DNA of 64,000 nucleotides from a bacterium (lineage in GTDB: Bacteria > Sumerlaeota > Sumerlaeia > SLMS01). The stretch's first letter is position 1. Every line of letters starts with the position of its first letter. The notes beneath the pieces are model-generated. The model saw nothing but the letters and a program-made list of their open reading frames with translations, did no database searches and had not been told where the DNA came from. The translations under genes were made by a program, and so were the position numbers. Shown here in pieces: positions 44,237-52,755 of the stretch. The stretch is from positions 62,001 to 126,000 of the forward strand of contig WGMQ01000003.1 of the NCBI GenBank assembly GCA_016125005.1, written 5' to 3'.

Positions 44237-46870
44237 TCAGCGCACGTAGTAACCTTCGCGGCGGAGGTCAGAAAGAGTTGTAACCGTTCGCGTACCAAGA
44301 CCGGGCTGGTCGCGGTTGATCTTGAAGCGGATCGAGGCGCGCGTCTCGTACTCGTACTGCTTGGCGTTGCGCTCGTCCTCGTCGCGTCGCGCCTCGAACG
44401 AATTGTTCCTCACGCCGAAGTAAAGGCCCAGGTCCGCATCGTGCAGGTCCCGAAGGATCGTCACGCCGGCCCGCTCCCAGACGTCGTAGCGGGTGTTGAA
44501 GGTACCGCCCAGCTGGACGCGGTACTTGGGACCGAACTTGCGCCCGACCACCGGGGTGATGTTGATCTCGTCCTTCTGCTCGTCATAGCGCGCCACTTCG
44601 CGCGAGGGACGGTTGACCGGATCTTCCGTCAGGTTGATGTTGGTCGTGGCCGTCAAAGAGGCCCAATAGCGAGCGTGACGCGGGTAGTAACTGGCGCGGA
44701 CGTAAGGGCCGATCGACTGGGCAACGTACTCGTTCGGGTCGTCCTGGGCGCGGATTTGCCGCTCCGTGTACATGGCGCCGACGTCCATTGCAAAGACATT
44801 GCCGGGGTTCTTGTACCCGGTGTTGAACCCGGCGAAGCGCTTCACCTCGTTCGGGAAGAGGTTTTCTTCGTTCTGGAGGTTCTGACCCGCCAGCACCGAC
44901 GCGTAAATGTTCGGATAGCGCAGGTAGAAGTTCATGCCGCTGCGCAACTCGTGCCGATTCGTCGCGAAGTCGTTGATGTCGGTCCGGGCCTCCACGCGGC
45001 CCAGGCGCTCGTAGAACTCGCCGAGGCTGTCGTCGGTGCCCTGACGAATCTTGTACTGGAGATAACCGTCAAGGAAGTCGGTGAAGCGATGGTTCAGCCG
45101 CGAGGTGTAGTCGGCGTAGAGGTAATGATTCTCCACGTCCCGGCTATCGATCACCGTCTGACTCTGGCCGAGCATGACTTCGTAGGGAGATAGGAAACGT
45201 AATGTGTCTACCTGCCGCGAGCCATCCGCCTGCAACGTCCCGTTGTTGAAGTCCGATTGGGGAATCAACTGCTCCTCGTTGCGGTCGAACACGCTGGCGC
45301 CGGCGCCAACGGTATTGGTCCAGGTGGTGCGCCGTCCCAGCCTCGCGCGATGCGTCAAGGACGCGTACACATCCACCCCGTCGATGGTCGTATCGTCGTC
45401 CTCATCGCCGGTGTTGAAGCCAGAATCGAGGGCGCGGAAGGCGTTGGCCTCAAAGCGATAGTAGAGCGGCGCGCCGCCCAGATTCAGCAGGCGCGTGCTG
45501 TAGCGACCCGACACCCGCTCGGAGGTCTTGCCGTAGCGGTCGCCGGAAATTCCGTGGAAGTCTTTGCCGCTGCGGGTGAACTCCGGGTCCGGGTCAAAGT
45601 CTAGGTCGTCAGCGCCCGGCTCCGCATAATCCGTGTAGCGATCGCGTCCCAAGCGGTAGCGCTGGCGCATGTCAATGCGGCCGATTCCGTCGTCATCACG
45701 ATAGGTGAGCGCGACCTGGGAGCCCTGCTCAAAAAGGCGCCCGCGCCGGAACGAGGCATCGGGCAGGAACCGATCCAGCACGTCCACATACACGTCCGGG
45801 TCGCTCGACAAGTCCGCATCGTACTGGAAGAGCAGGCTCTCACCCAGCATCGAGTTGTGCTTGTGGCGATAGGCCCAGCGGTCGGCGTTCTCCTCCACCT
45901 CACCCACCACGTCGCGCTGCCGGTCGCGCACGCCGTAGACCTGCAAGTAACCGAGGTGACGACCGTAATCGAACTTGTAGCGATAGGTCGCACCCGCACC
46001 CTCGCCGCGCTCGGTCATCACGTCCCCGTAGACATCGAGCAACCCGTGGGTCCGCGTCTCGTAGACCGACGGATTCTGGAAACTCGGGGTCCTCACGCGG
46101 TGAATGTAGCGGTAGCCAAGGCGGAAGAACGCGCCCAGATCGGTATCATAGCCGAAGGTGTTGAACCACGGCGAACCTTCCTTGATATTGCGCGAATAAA
46201 TCGGCAGCCAAAGCGCTGGCACGTCGCGTATATACAACGTCGCGCTCTTCAGGAAGAACCGTTCCTTGCGCACGAGGATCGCCTCGCGCGCCTGAACGTA
46301 ATACATCGGCTTGGGGAAGGAGTTCGTCGTGAACTTCACCCCCCGGAAGACCGATTCCTGCTCGTTGATCTGGCGGAACGAAGGACCGCGGTCCTCCTCG
46401 TTCCAGCCCACGGCAAAGTAAAGGTCACTCGCCTGACCATTGACACCAAAGGCCACGCCCTGCGCCCGGCCAAGGTTGAAGCGTCCGCGCTCCGCCCGGA
46501 TGTACTCGTTCGGGCCCGTGAACAACACGTTCCCCTCCGCCTGGATGTCCTCCGAGACGAAGTCGATCACCATGCGATCCGCTTCGAGCACGAACTCGTT
46601 GTACTCCACACGGGTGCGGCTGCTGGCGTAGGCCACCGTGCCGTCCTTCTCGGTGTAGAAGGACTCCTCCGACGTGATGATGGCCTCGTCGCCGAAGCTG
46701 CGCGCCGTGCGCGTCCCGGAGAACGGGCCTTCGGGCGCGGGAGCGGGCGTGGTGGGGAGTGACGGCCCCTCGGAACTCATGAGATTCCCCGATTGCGCCA
46801 TCGCCATGGAGGCAAACAGCCCCCACGCGGCGACAAACGCCCAGAAACGATACAGGAACCCGAACCGCAT
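44237..46870 (-). CDS. lptD: LPS-assembly protein LptD-like (OstA)
   Basis: 877 residues with signal 'FVAAWGLFASMAMAQS'. After a Pro/Ala-rich linker comes an OstA/LptA-like beta-jellyroll ('TRVEYNEFVLEADRMVIDF', 'DIQAEGNVLFTG', 'RAERGRFNLGRAQGVAFG'). The middle 'LPIYSRNIKEGSPWFNTFGYDTDLGAFFRLGYRY' is the family's transition into the barrel. The rest alternates aromatic beta-strands consistent with an outer-membrane barrel. The Cys residues that form disulfides in E. coli LptD are not obvious. It is expected to insert LPS into the outer leaflet with LptE. It stands alone, 295 bp upstream of the prepilin gene. Confidence 0.82.
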   Translation of the reverse strand: MRFGFLYRFWAFVAAWGLFASMAMAQSGNLMSSEGPSLPTTPAPAPEGPFSGTRTARSFGDEAIITSEESFYTEKDGTVAYASSRTRVEYNEFVLEADRMVIDFVSEDIQAEGNVLFTGPNEYIRAERGRFNLGRAQGVAFGVNGQASDLYFAVGWNEEDRGPSFRQINEQESVFRGVKFTTNSFPKPMYYVQAREAILVRKERFFLKSATLYIRDVPALWLPIYSRNIKEGSPWFNTFGYDTDLGAFFRLGYRYIHRVRTPSFQNPSVYETRTHGLLDVYGDVMTERGEGAGATYRYKFDYGRHLGYLQVYGVRDRQRDVVGEVEENADRWAYRHKHNSMLGESLLFQYDADLSSDPDVYVDVLDRFLPDASFRRGRLFEQGSQVALTYRDDDGIGRIDMRQRYRLGRDRYTDYAEPGADDLDFDPDPEFTRSGKDFHGISGDRYGKTSERVSGRYSTRLLNLGGAPLYYRFEANAFRALDSGFNTGDEDDDTTIDGVDVYASLTHRARLGRRTTWTNTVGAGASVFDRNEEQLIPQSDFNNGTLQADGSRQVDTLRFLSPYEVMLGQSQTVIDSRDVENHYLYADYTSRLNHRFTDFLDGYLQYKIRQGTDDSLGEFYERLGRVEARTDINDFATNRHELRSGMNFYLRYPNIYASVLAGQNLQNEENLFPNEVKRFAGFNTGYKNPGNVFAMDVGAMYTERQIRAQDDPNEYVAQSIGPYVRASYYPRHARYWASLTATTNINLTEDPVNRPSREVARYDEQKDEINITPVVGRKFGPKYRVQLGGTFNTRYDVWERAGVTILRDLHDADLGLYFGVRNNSFEARRDEDERNAKQYEYETRASIRFKINRDQPGLGTRTVTTLSDLRREGYYVR

Positions 46871-46978
46871 AAGGGGGGAATCAATCCTCGAAAGTCAGCG
46901 CAACAGAACCGCCAACAGACCGTGGGAAGCCCCCCTAACCGCCGCAAGCAGGAAGTTCCCCTGACCCCCCGCCCTCAG

Positions 46979-47250
46979 TCGGACTTGCGCGGGCGAAGTT
47001 CCAGCGTGAAGGCCGAATGGTTGCTGGCGGCGAAGTCGGGGCGAATCTCGAAGCCGTCCGCGTCCAGGCCACCGCATCCGATAGCCACCGGACGCAGTCC
47101 AGAATACCATCCTCTGGGCCATAAGCAATCCGCCCAGCGGAGCACGAAGGGACGAGGAAAGCCCACGCCCGTCAGCCAGCCGACGATCGGATTCTCGTCA
47201 GTGAGCGCCGGCTGGTCCTTCAGCCCGCCCGGGCACCGCAGTCACCTCCC
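46979..47250 (-). pseudogene. 5'-truncated gene remnant
   Basis: A minus-strand open frame of about 90 codons is bounded upstream by an in-frame TGA near 47255 and ends at 46979. It reads like the C-terminus of a globular protein ('TDENPIVGWLTGVGFPRPFVL', 'GLRPVAIGCGGLDADGFEI', 'ASNHSAFTLELRPRKSD'). The 'SNHSAFTLEL' end resembles the final strand of endonuclease/exonuclease/phosphatase-fold proteins (usually S-D-H). There is no plausible start and no N-terminal domain, so it is probably a decayed relic. The assignment to that fold is a guess. Confidence 0.4.
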
Positions 47251-47308
47251 CGCACAGATTGGTTGGATGATTATCGCTTGGACGCCATAGAAGCTCCAAT
47301 AATTCAAT

Positions 47309-47659
47309 TCACGTAGCCCAATTCAAACCCGGATCCAACTCTGGAAAATCGGCAGACACCACAACCTCACATCCGCCAGCACGAAGTTCGGCAACCACAA
47401 GAGTTACGATCCGAACAAACCCGTCACGATCAATCTCTCTATATGATTCAATCGTCACCAAATATGGGTATTCAAGAAAAGATCCTGTCGGTGGGACAGG
47501 CGGTCTGTCTGGGTTCTTGGATTCAAAATGGTCAATGGGTCTTCCAATCAAATCCAACTTCGACCACAACTCGCCCAATACAACTCCAAGGCAGTTCAGC
47601 GAACGAGCTCGATTGATAAATAATATTGCCAGAAAATTCTCCATGTACCAAGCACTCAC
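47309..47659 (-). CDS. Small hypothetical protein (116 aa)
   Basis: Complete minus-strand frame from GTG 47659 (or ATG 47644) to a stop at 47309, with an in-frame stop just upstream. The composition is protein-like: an N-terminal helix 'YMENFLAILFINRARSLNCLG', then 'YLVTIESYREIDRDGFVRIVTLVVAELRAGGCEVVVSADF'. No family is recognised. The size and alpha/beta pattern are reminiscent of small immunity-type proteins. It lies in an AT-richer pocket together with other small unknowns. Confidence 0.4.
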   Translation of the reverse strand: MSAWYMENFLAILFINRARSLNCLGVVLGELWSKLDLIGRPIDHFESKNPDRPPVPPTGSFLEYPYLVTIESYREIDRDGFVRIVTLVVAELRAGGCEVVVSADFPELDPGLNWAT

Positions 47660-48099
47660 TTTCGAACTGGGACTTCAGACTCGAAGTCGAGCGAACCACC
47701 AACCTCCATATGCTCCGCAGCGGCGTCTCGCAACGTCAACAGGAGCTTATTGCGCGCGCTCTAGGGTTGCTACGCGCCTTGCCATCCTTCCCCCGAGTGC
47801 TGGCAGACAGGAACACGGTGCGCCGCCCCTATAGCCCCCTATGCACCACCAAGACGGCAGGCCCGCATCGCAGGCCCCTGTTGAAACAAGAGACTGGGGA
47901 AAAAGGCTTTACAGTTACAAGTATCGCCCGATCAGCCGAAATCGAGGGCGAGTAGGTGTCGCGGGCCTGAAACCGCTCGACAAGCGCGGAGATTTTTGCG
48001 ACCGTCAGCCTACAAATGGGCAACAGCGGATAGATCCGCCATCACCCAGCGAGCAGTATTTTGGCAGTCGATGCCGGCTCTCCAGAGGGGTGTGATCGC
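47660..48099. other. Gap without a convincing gene
   Basis: 440 bp. Short frames overlap on both strands but none looks like a conserved protein. A peptide fragment 'RLYSYKYRPISRNRGR' (plus strand, about 47907-47955) faintly resembles the end of an RHS core (Y.YRYYSP..GR), which might be a degenerate remnant. I cannot support this further. The gap separates a minus-strand small gene from the plus-strand pair 48100-49221 and should hold their promoter. Confidence 0.35.
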
Positions 48100-48708
48100 T
48101 TGAATAGAAACAGAATACGTCTTGCACTTTTGGGGGTTTCGGTTGCACTTCTTGCTTTGGCCGTACTTGTCGCATATCAAGCGACGTCCAGTCCCGGACT
48201 CACCGACCTCCTTAAACCGTTCTTGAGACAATCGGACGAGTCCGCAAGAAATGCAGAAATCCGAAGAAGAATCGAAGAAGCCCGTCAAAAGTATCAGCAC
48301 GGGCCGTATGATGCCTACCTGCTCCCAGTGGAAAAATTCAAGATCATCTTGGCAGACTATCGCGAGAATGAGAATAGTACAGAGAGACAGCCACTTCATT
48401 GTAGCTCTGGAATTTCGAAATCCGCTGTTTTCGCCTTTGGCCTAGCGAGCGACTGGTCCGAAGAGGCTGAAAACGAAATCGCCGCGGCATTCACCGCGAG
48501 AAACTCCGCATGTGGCGCTCTGCTCAGGGATGCGACCAAAGCCTCATTCGATTTTTACAGAAAGAGGATAGAGACAATACCCGACTCGATCAGAGCGGAT
48601 TGGCTCGCTCTGAATGTCACCGCAGAGGATTTTGTCATCATCCATGAGATGTGTTCCTGCCGTGGAGAGACTGCGGGGATTACCGCTCCTGAAGAATGGG
48701 GACTTTGA
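48100..48708 (+). CDS. Membrane-anchored hypothetical protein
   Basis: About 202 residues from TTG 48100, which has AGAGGGG 9 bp upstream; a TTG at 48061 is the longer alternative. An N-terminal anchor 'IRLALLGVSVALLALAVLVAY' is followed by a soluble helical domain. That domain contains 'ESARNAEIRRRIEEARQKYQHG', 'KFKIILADYRENENS' and 'SFDFYRKRIETIPDSIRADWLAL'. A Cys pair occurs near the end ('IHEMCSCRGETAG'). No family is recognised. The next gene begins 9 bp after its stop, so the two form a pair. Base composition is AT-richer than flanking genes. Confidence 0.55.
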   Translation: MNRNRIRLALLGVSVALLALAVLVAYQATSSPGLTDLLKPFLRQSDESARNAEIRRRIEEARQKYQHGPYDAYLLPVEKFKIILADYRENENSTERQPLHCSSGISKSAVFAFGLASDWSEEAENEIAAAFTARNSACGALLRDATKASFDFYRKRIETIPDSIRADWLALNVTAEDFVIIHEMCSCRGETAGITAPEEWGL

Positions 48709-48717
48709 GGAAAACAT

Positions 48718-49221
48718 ATGCACACGAATGACGACACTCCTCCGTCTGGTGACATTCCGACTACCGATTGCGGCGACTCATGCGACCTCGGCGACAATTA
48801 CCCGGATGTCTACAAGATTCTCCTTCGCGTTGACGATTGCCATGCGGTCTTCGATGAAAGATGGGATGCTCTTTCTCTCGCGCAAGTACCTGACATTGAA
48901 AGGGAGAAGACCGGGAATCAGGATGGGTCAAGTGATCTGAGGTGCCGCGCAGTTTCTGAAACCCCAGCCGAGTTTCAGGCATTGCTCGATCACTTTGCGC
49001 AAGCGCTGCTCTCCGACGTGGAGTATTGGCGGGAAATACTAGGTGTCGGCCGTGGCCGCATCGTCCTCATGAATACCGTGGCATCGGTGCATACGGCCTA
49101 TTATCTCCCCGAGAGTATGAGCCGCGCACTGATAGCCCTACAGGTTCCCTTCCGCGTGGTTGTGATTGTCGATCTGGATGGCATCGACGCCAATTGTGGA
49201 CCTCCTATTTTGGACGAATGA
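48718..49221 (+). CDS. Hypothetical acidic protein, partner of the preceding gene
   Basis: 167 residues, ATG with GAGG 7-8 bp upstream. Very acidic ('TNDDTPPSGDIPTTDCGDSCD'), then 'YPDVYKILLRVDDCHAVFDERWDAL' and a C-terminal strand 'ALQVPFRVVVIVDLDGIDANCG'. It contains several Cys residues. No signal peptide and no recognised family. An acidic cytosolic partner of a membrane-anchored protein could be an immunity or adaptor protein; this is inference only. Confidence 0.5.
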   Translation: MHTNDDTPPSGDIPTTDCGDSCDLGDNYPDVYKILLRVDDCHAVFDERWDALSLAQVPDIEREKTGNQDGSSDLRCRAVSETPAEFQALLDHFAQALLSDVEYWREILGVGRGRIVLMNTVASVHTAYYLPESMSRALIALQVPFRVVVIVDLDGIDANCGPPILDE

Positions 49222-49453
49222 GTGGAGACGGGGCGAAACGCCTTCACGGCAGAGATCGTGGCGGAGTGCTCGATTTCCAGATAACGCCCTAGCGGCCGAG
49301 GCGACGCGCGTCCTCCCCCTCGCCAAAAGCCGCCACCCGACCTGACGCCATGCAATCCCCACGAGGGATCAGGACAAAGCACTTGCGGGGTGGTCCTCCG
49401 GTGATGGGCAATCGTGGCGATCCTTCACCTGATTTTGGGGAGAGAAGTCTGTC

Positions 49454-51856
49454 ATGCGCGTTTGTGTCCCTGCCCTGCTTCTGTTGGTCTCGTTGGCCGC
49501 CGCCGAGCCGACCCACCTGATCGGCATCCATGACGACTCGCCACGGCCGAGCGAGTTCCTCGCCCGGGCTCCCGGCGGGGCAGCCTGGATCACGGCGACG
49601 GAGGCTCTCGGCGCCGATCCGGGCAATACGTCGGGCAAGGCCTACGACACGAGCGGTGGCCAGGCGATCATCGCACGGTTGAACTATGGCTATAACCCCG
49701 ACGGCACCCTTCCCCCCAAGAACCAGTATCCGCAGTTCGCCCAGCGCGTGGCCAACTTCGTCGCCGGTTCCACGGGGAGCCATCGCTGGGTCATCGGCAA
49801 CGAGACGAATCTTTCCGCCGAGTGGCCCGCGGGCGAGTCGATCCTTCCGCCCGACTATGCGGAGTGCTACGTCCAGTGCTACCATGCCATCAAGGCGATC
49901 CCCGGCAAGGGACCGGACCAGGAAGTGCTGGTGCAGGCGCTTGCTCCCTGGGCAGGGCCTTATGCGGGGCAGGACCTGAACTGGGTCGACTACTATCACC
50001 TGATGGTCGACGAGATCACGGCCCGCGGCGTCACGCCCGATGGCTTTGCCCTGCACATCAACACGCGCGGCTATGGCGCCGCCGACCGGCAGCCGCTCCC
50101 CATCGAGGCGGGAGGCCTGACGCTCGACTTCTCGTGGCTCGTCTATCGCGACTGGATCCAGTTCGGCATCCCGAGGGCCTTGTGGGACAAGCCGCTCTAT
50201 GCCACCGAGTGCAACGGCCTCAACTACTGGGACGGCTCCGGCCCTGCTCCCGATCTGGCAAATCCGGCTTATGTGCCGGGGTGGACGCAGGCTGTCTATA
50301 CAGACATCAACGCCTGGAACCAGGATGCAGCCCTTTACGGGATGCCTGTCTATCGATCTATCAATCTATACAGATGGGAATCGGACCTTTGGTCCATCAA
50401 CCAGAGTAGCCAGAAGGCCCAGATATTGTCCGACATCGAGGCCACCGGAGCCCTTGGTTTCACGGCCCCGCAGACAGGCGGAATACGCACGACCCTCGCC
50501 ACTCCCGGAGGCGCTCCTTTTTCGGGAACAATCATCGCGAGCGCCTCTTCCGACGCCAGCCAGGACCCGGCGCCGCAGACGGACTTCGAACCGATCCGTG
50601 CCGTTGACGGCAACAGCGGCACCTGGTGGGCAAGCCGCGACAATGGGCCTTCCGCTGCCCATTGGCTGATGCTCGACCTCCAGTCAGTGCAGGGCCTTTC
50701 CGGTTTGGTGGTCCGCCACAGCTCCACCGAAAACCGGCGGACTCGCGGATTCCTGCTGGAAGTGGCGGACGCGCCCTCGGACCCTTGGCGAATCGTCACG
50801 ATGGTGCGTGTCGGATTACCCGGACAGACCGTGCCGGAGGTGACCTCGCTTTCCTTCAGCGATGTGCTTGAGACTCGGTATATACGTCTATACGTAAACG
50901 ATGGATCGAACGTGACCTCCAGTCACCGGGCACGCATCGTGGAAGTCACGCCGTATGTCGGTGCCGCCTCCGTTGTCTATACACCGATCGATGTCGATAA
51001 CATGGGCGCCGACCCGATCGAGCCGTGGCGGGTTCACTCGACCAGCACCGCAATTCGTCGCGAGCCCGTCATCAGCGCCGCAGTGATGAGCACGCTGTCA
51101 CAAGGGAATACCATCCCCGGCGTTCCGGTCCTCGTGCCGAGCACCAACGAGGAGTGGCTTCAAGTGGACCAGGGCGGGGAGGAAGGGTTCCTCACGCTGA
51201 CGGAAGCGCACCGCGTCCATCCCGCGAACCGCGTGACGGCGGGCACCGGGATTCCCATCGGCAAGGAACGCGTGAACCGCTGGTGGGGATCGCCGGAGAC
51301 CTACGTCCCGCCGGACCTGCAAACCATCCCGTCCCGCTACACGGTGCAGAGCGCGTCGCTCCGCGCCGAGGCGGCCCAGTCGCTGATGCGGATGCTCGAC
51401 GCGGCGCTGGTGGATGGGGTCGACATTCGCGCCGGTTCGTCGTACCGGTCCTGGACATCGCAACGCACCATCTATGGGAATGCGGTGGCCGCCGACGGCC
51501 GCAACCAACGATACAGCGCCCCGCCGGGACACAGCGAACACCAGCTAGGCACCACGGTGGATTTCAGCGATCCGTCACAGGCCCACTACCTGGTCCAGAG
51601 CTTCGTCGACACCCCCCAGTACGCCTGGATGGCGGCCAACGCCTGGCGCTACGGGTGGCGCCAGTCTTACCGGCCCGACACGGAGAGCGTCACAGGCTAC
51701 ATCGAGGAGCCCTGGCACTGGCGCTACATCGGCCCACCCTCGACGTTCTTCATCCTGAGCAGCCACGAAGCCGACCCACCGGGAACCGGCTGCGACTGCG
51801 TGACCGAATGCCTCCGCCAAGACGACGGCTGGATGATGTATGCGGCGGTGAGGTGA
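49454..51856 (+). CDS. Secreted GH-like / discoidin / VanY carboxypeptidase fusion
   Basis: 800 residues with signal 'MRVCVPALLLLVSLAAAEP'. About 20-340 is a TIM-barrel-like domain of glycoside-hydrolase look ('WVIGNETNLSAEWP', 'WDKPLYATECNGLNYWDG', with possible catalytic Glu residues). About 360-510 is an F5/8-type C (discoidin) carbohydrate-binding domain ('RAVDGNSGTWWASRDNG', 'LDLQSVQGLSGLVVRHSS', 'TRYIRLYVNDG'). About 520-600 is a small linker domain. About 610-780 is a D-Ala-D-Ala carboxypeptidase of the VanY type, with zinc motif 'SEHQLGTTVDF' and 'EPWHWRYIG'. It probably acts on cell walls outside the cytoplasm. Confidence 0.8.
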   Translation: MRVCVPALLLLVSLAAAEPTHLIGIHDDSPRPSEFLARAPGGAAWITATEALGADPGNTSGKAYDTSGGQAIIARLNYGYNPDGTLPPKNQYPQFAQRVANFVAGSTGSHRWVIGNETNLSAEWPAGESILPPDYAECYVQCYHAIKAIPGKGPDQEVLVQALAPWAGPYAGQDLNWVDYYHLMVDEITARGVTPDGFALHINTRGYGAADRQPLPIEAGGLTLDFSWLVYRDWIQFGIPRALWDKPLYATECNGLNYWDGSGPAPDLANPAYVPGWTQAVYTDINAWNQDAALYGMPVYRSINLYRWESDLWSINQSSQKAQILSDIEATGALGFTAPQTGGIRTTLATPGGAPFSGTIIASASSDASQDPAPQTDFEPIRAVDGNSGTWWASRDNGPSAAHWLMLDLQSVQGLSGLVVRHSSTENRRTRGFLLEVADAPSDPWRIVTMVRVGLPGQTVPEVTSLSFSDVLETRYIRLYVNDGSNVTSSHRARIVEVTPYVGAASVVYTPIDVDNMGADPIEPWRVHSTSTAIRREPVISAAVMSTLSQGNTIPGVPVLVPSTNEEWLQVDQGGEEGFLTLTEAHRVHPANRVTAGTGIPIGKERVNRWWGSPETYVPPDLQTIPSRYTVQSASLRAEAAQSLMRMLDAALVDGVDIRAGSSYRSWTSQRTIYGNAVAADGRNQRYSAPPGHSEHQLGTTVDFSDPSQAHYLVQSFVDTPQYAWMAANAWRYGWRQSYRPDTESVTGYIEEPWHWRYIGPPSTFFILSSHEADPPGTGCDCVTECLRQDDGWMMYAAVR
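50294..50301 (+). repeat. Genomic octamer GTCTATAC (in VanY fusion gene)
   Basis: Exact copy in context GGCTGTCTATACAGAC; read as Val-Tyr-Thr. Confidence 0.6.
50348..50371 (+). repeat. Three tandem octamers inside the VanY fusion gene
   Basis: GTCTATCG, ATCTATCA and ATCTATAC lie head to tail in coding sequence (reading Val-Tyr-Arg-Ser-Ile-Asn-Leu-Tyr). Because 8 is not a multiple of 3, gain or loss of one unit would shift the frame. Confidence 0.7.
50878..50893 (+). repeat. Two tandem octamers (variant plus exact) in VanY fusion gene
   Basis: GTATATAC is followed directly by GTCTATAC (50886-50893). The exact copy is read as Arg-Leu-Tyr-Val. Confidence 0.6.
50975..50982 (+). repeat. Genomic octamer GTCTATAC (in VanY fusion gene)
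   Basis: Exact copy, context CGTTGTCTATACACC; read as Val-Tyr-Thr. Confidence 0.6.
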
Positions 51857-52068
51857 GGAGGGGAGTACTGGACGACACAGGTAGAGCCCCCAGTAGATGC
51901 TTGGAAGGCAGCTGGGAGGGTGGGCAGAATCAGACGTCCCAGGCGCCCAGGGAGGGGTGTCCCAGAAGAGAGCGTGAGGGGAGCGTGTCTGCCTCAGCGC
52001 AGCACCTTTCATGTGAACGGTCGGAGAGCCACAGACCTACGTAAGTTTCGGATCGTAAGCCCCTTCGC

Positions 52069-52755
52069 TCAGCGACACAAGTCGGCTCTCCAGACCTCTA
52101 TCAGTTGAGAAATTTTAGAGGCAAAGTCCGATAGGATATCATAGCAAGAAAGCACCTCATTGTAGGACAGACTCGGATTCTGATCTTCGTGTAGAATTAG
52201 GTTCCTCTTGTTTACCATCGAGTCGAAACGCCCCTTAAAATCAATCGGGACCTCAAGAACAGCCCCCGAAAGAGGATCGGTTTGACTTGTTGTTATTTTG
52301 ACTAGATCGAAAATGGGGGAGATCCCAGCACGCGAGAATGTTTTATGCATCTCACTGGAGCCATGCTTGCCATAACTGAAGCGACAATCAGCTTCCTCAA
52401 TTCTGGGGATACCCGTTTCGGAAAGCAATGCAGATGCCTGCTCAAGCGCGGCAATTGCTTTGGCATCCAGACTTCTGATTGAACGAACCGCATTATCATT
52501 GAGGCAGCTTGCGATCAGATGCTTTCTCAATTCCATTGGCACAGACCGAGAAGGCAATGACATTTGACCAAGCGCCGCCACGTGCTCTGCGAGGATCATC
52601 TCAACGAACCACTCGAACTTGGCCATCAGGAGAATGTGAGACATCTTGAGGTATAAGGAATGGAGTTCAGGCGTAGACTCACTCTCTTGAGCCCGTCTCA
52701 AGCAGGATTCAACCTCCTGCAATCTCACTCGAAAATCGTCGAGCACTCCCATCAT
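52069..52755 (-). CDS. HEPN-domain protein of the MAE_28990 type
   Basis: 228 residues, all helical. The HEPN RNase-type motif R-x4-H appears as 'NKRNLILHEDQNPSL' near the C-terminus, with the usual polar residue after Arg. The first part 'HSLYLKMSHILLMAKFEWFVEMILAEHVAAL' fits the MAE_28990-like branch, known to be paired with DUF262 genes. The ATG overlaps the DUF262 stop by 4 bp (ATGA). AT-richer than the chromosome around it. The likely role is the effector (RNase) or toxin of a two-gene defence or abortive-infection cassette. Confidence 0.72.
   Translation of the reverse strand: MMGVLDDFRVRLQEVESCLRRAQESESTPELHSLYLKMSHILLMAKFEWFVEMILAEHVAALGQMSLPSRSVPMELRKHLIASCLNDNAVRSIRSLDAKAIAALEQASALLSETGIPRIEEADCRFSYGKHGSSEMHKTFSRAGISPIFDLVKITTSQTDPLSGAVLEVPIDFKGRFDSMVNKRNLILHEDQNPSLSYNEVLSCYDILSDFASKISQLIEVWRADLCR

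Noticed and set aside
47841-48095. Possible RHS-repeat protein end ('RLYSYKYRPISRNRGR')
   Set aside because: Too short and lacks the conserved D-P motif and core of RHS proteins; kept only as a remark on the gap.
49289-50056. Minus-strand frame overlapping the VanY fusion start
   Set aside because: No conserved pattern; it covers the signal peptide region of a well-supported plus-strand gene.
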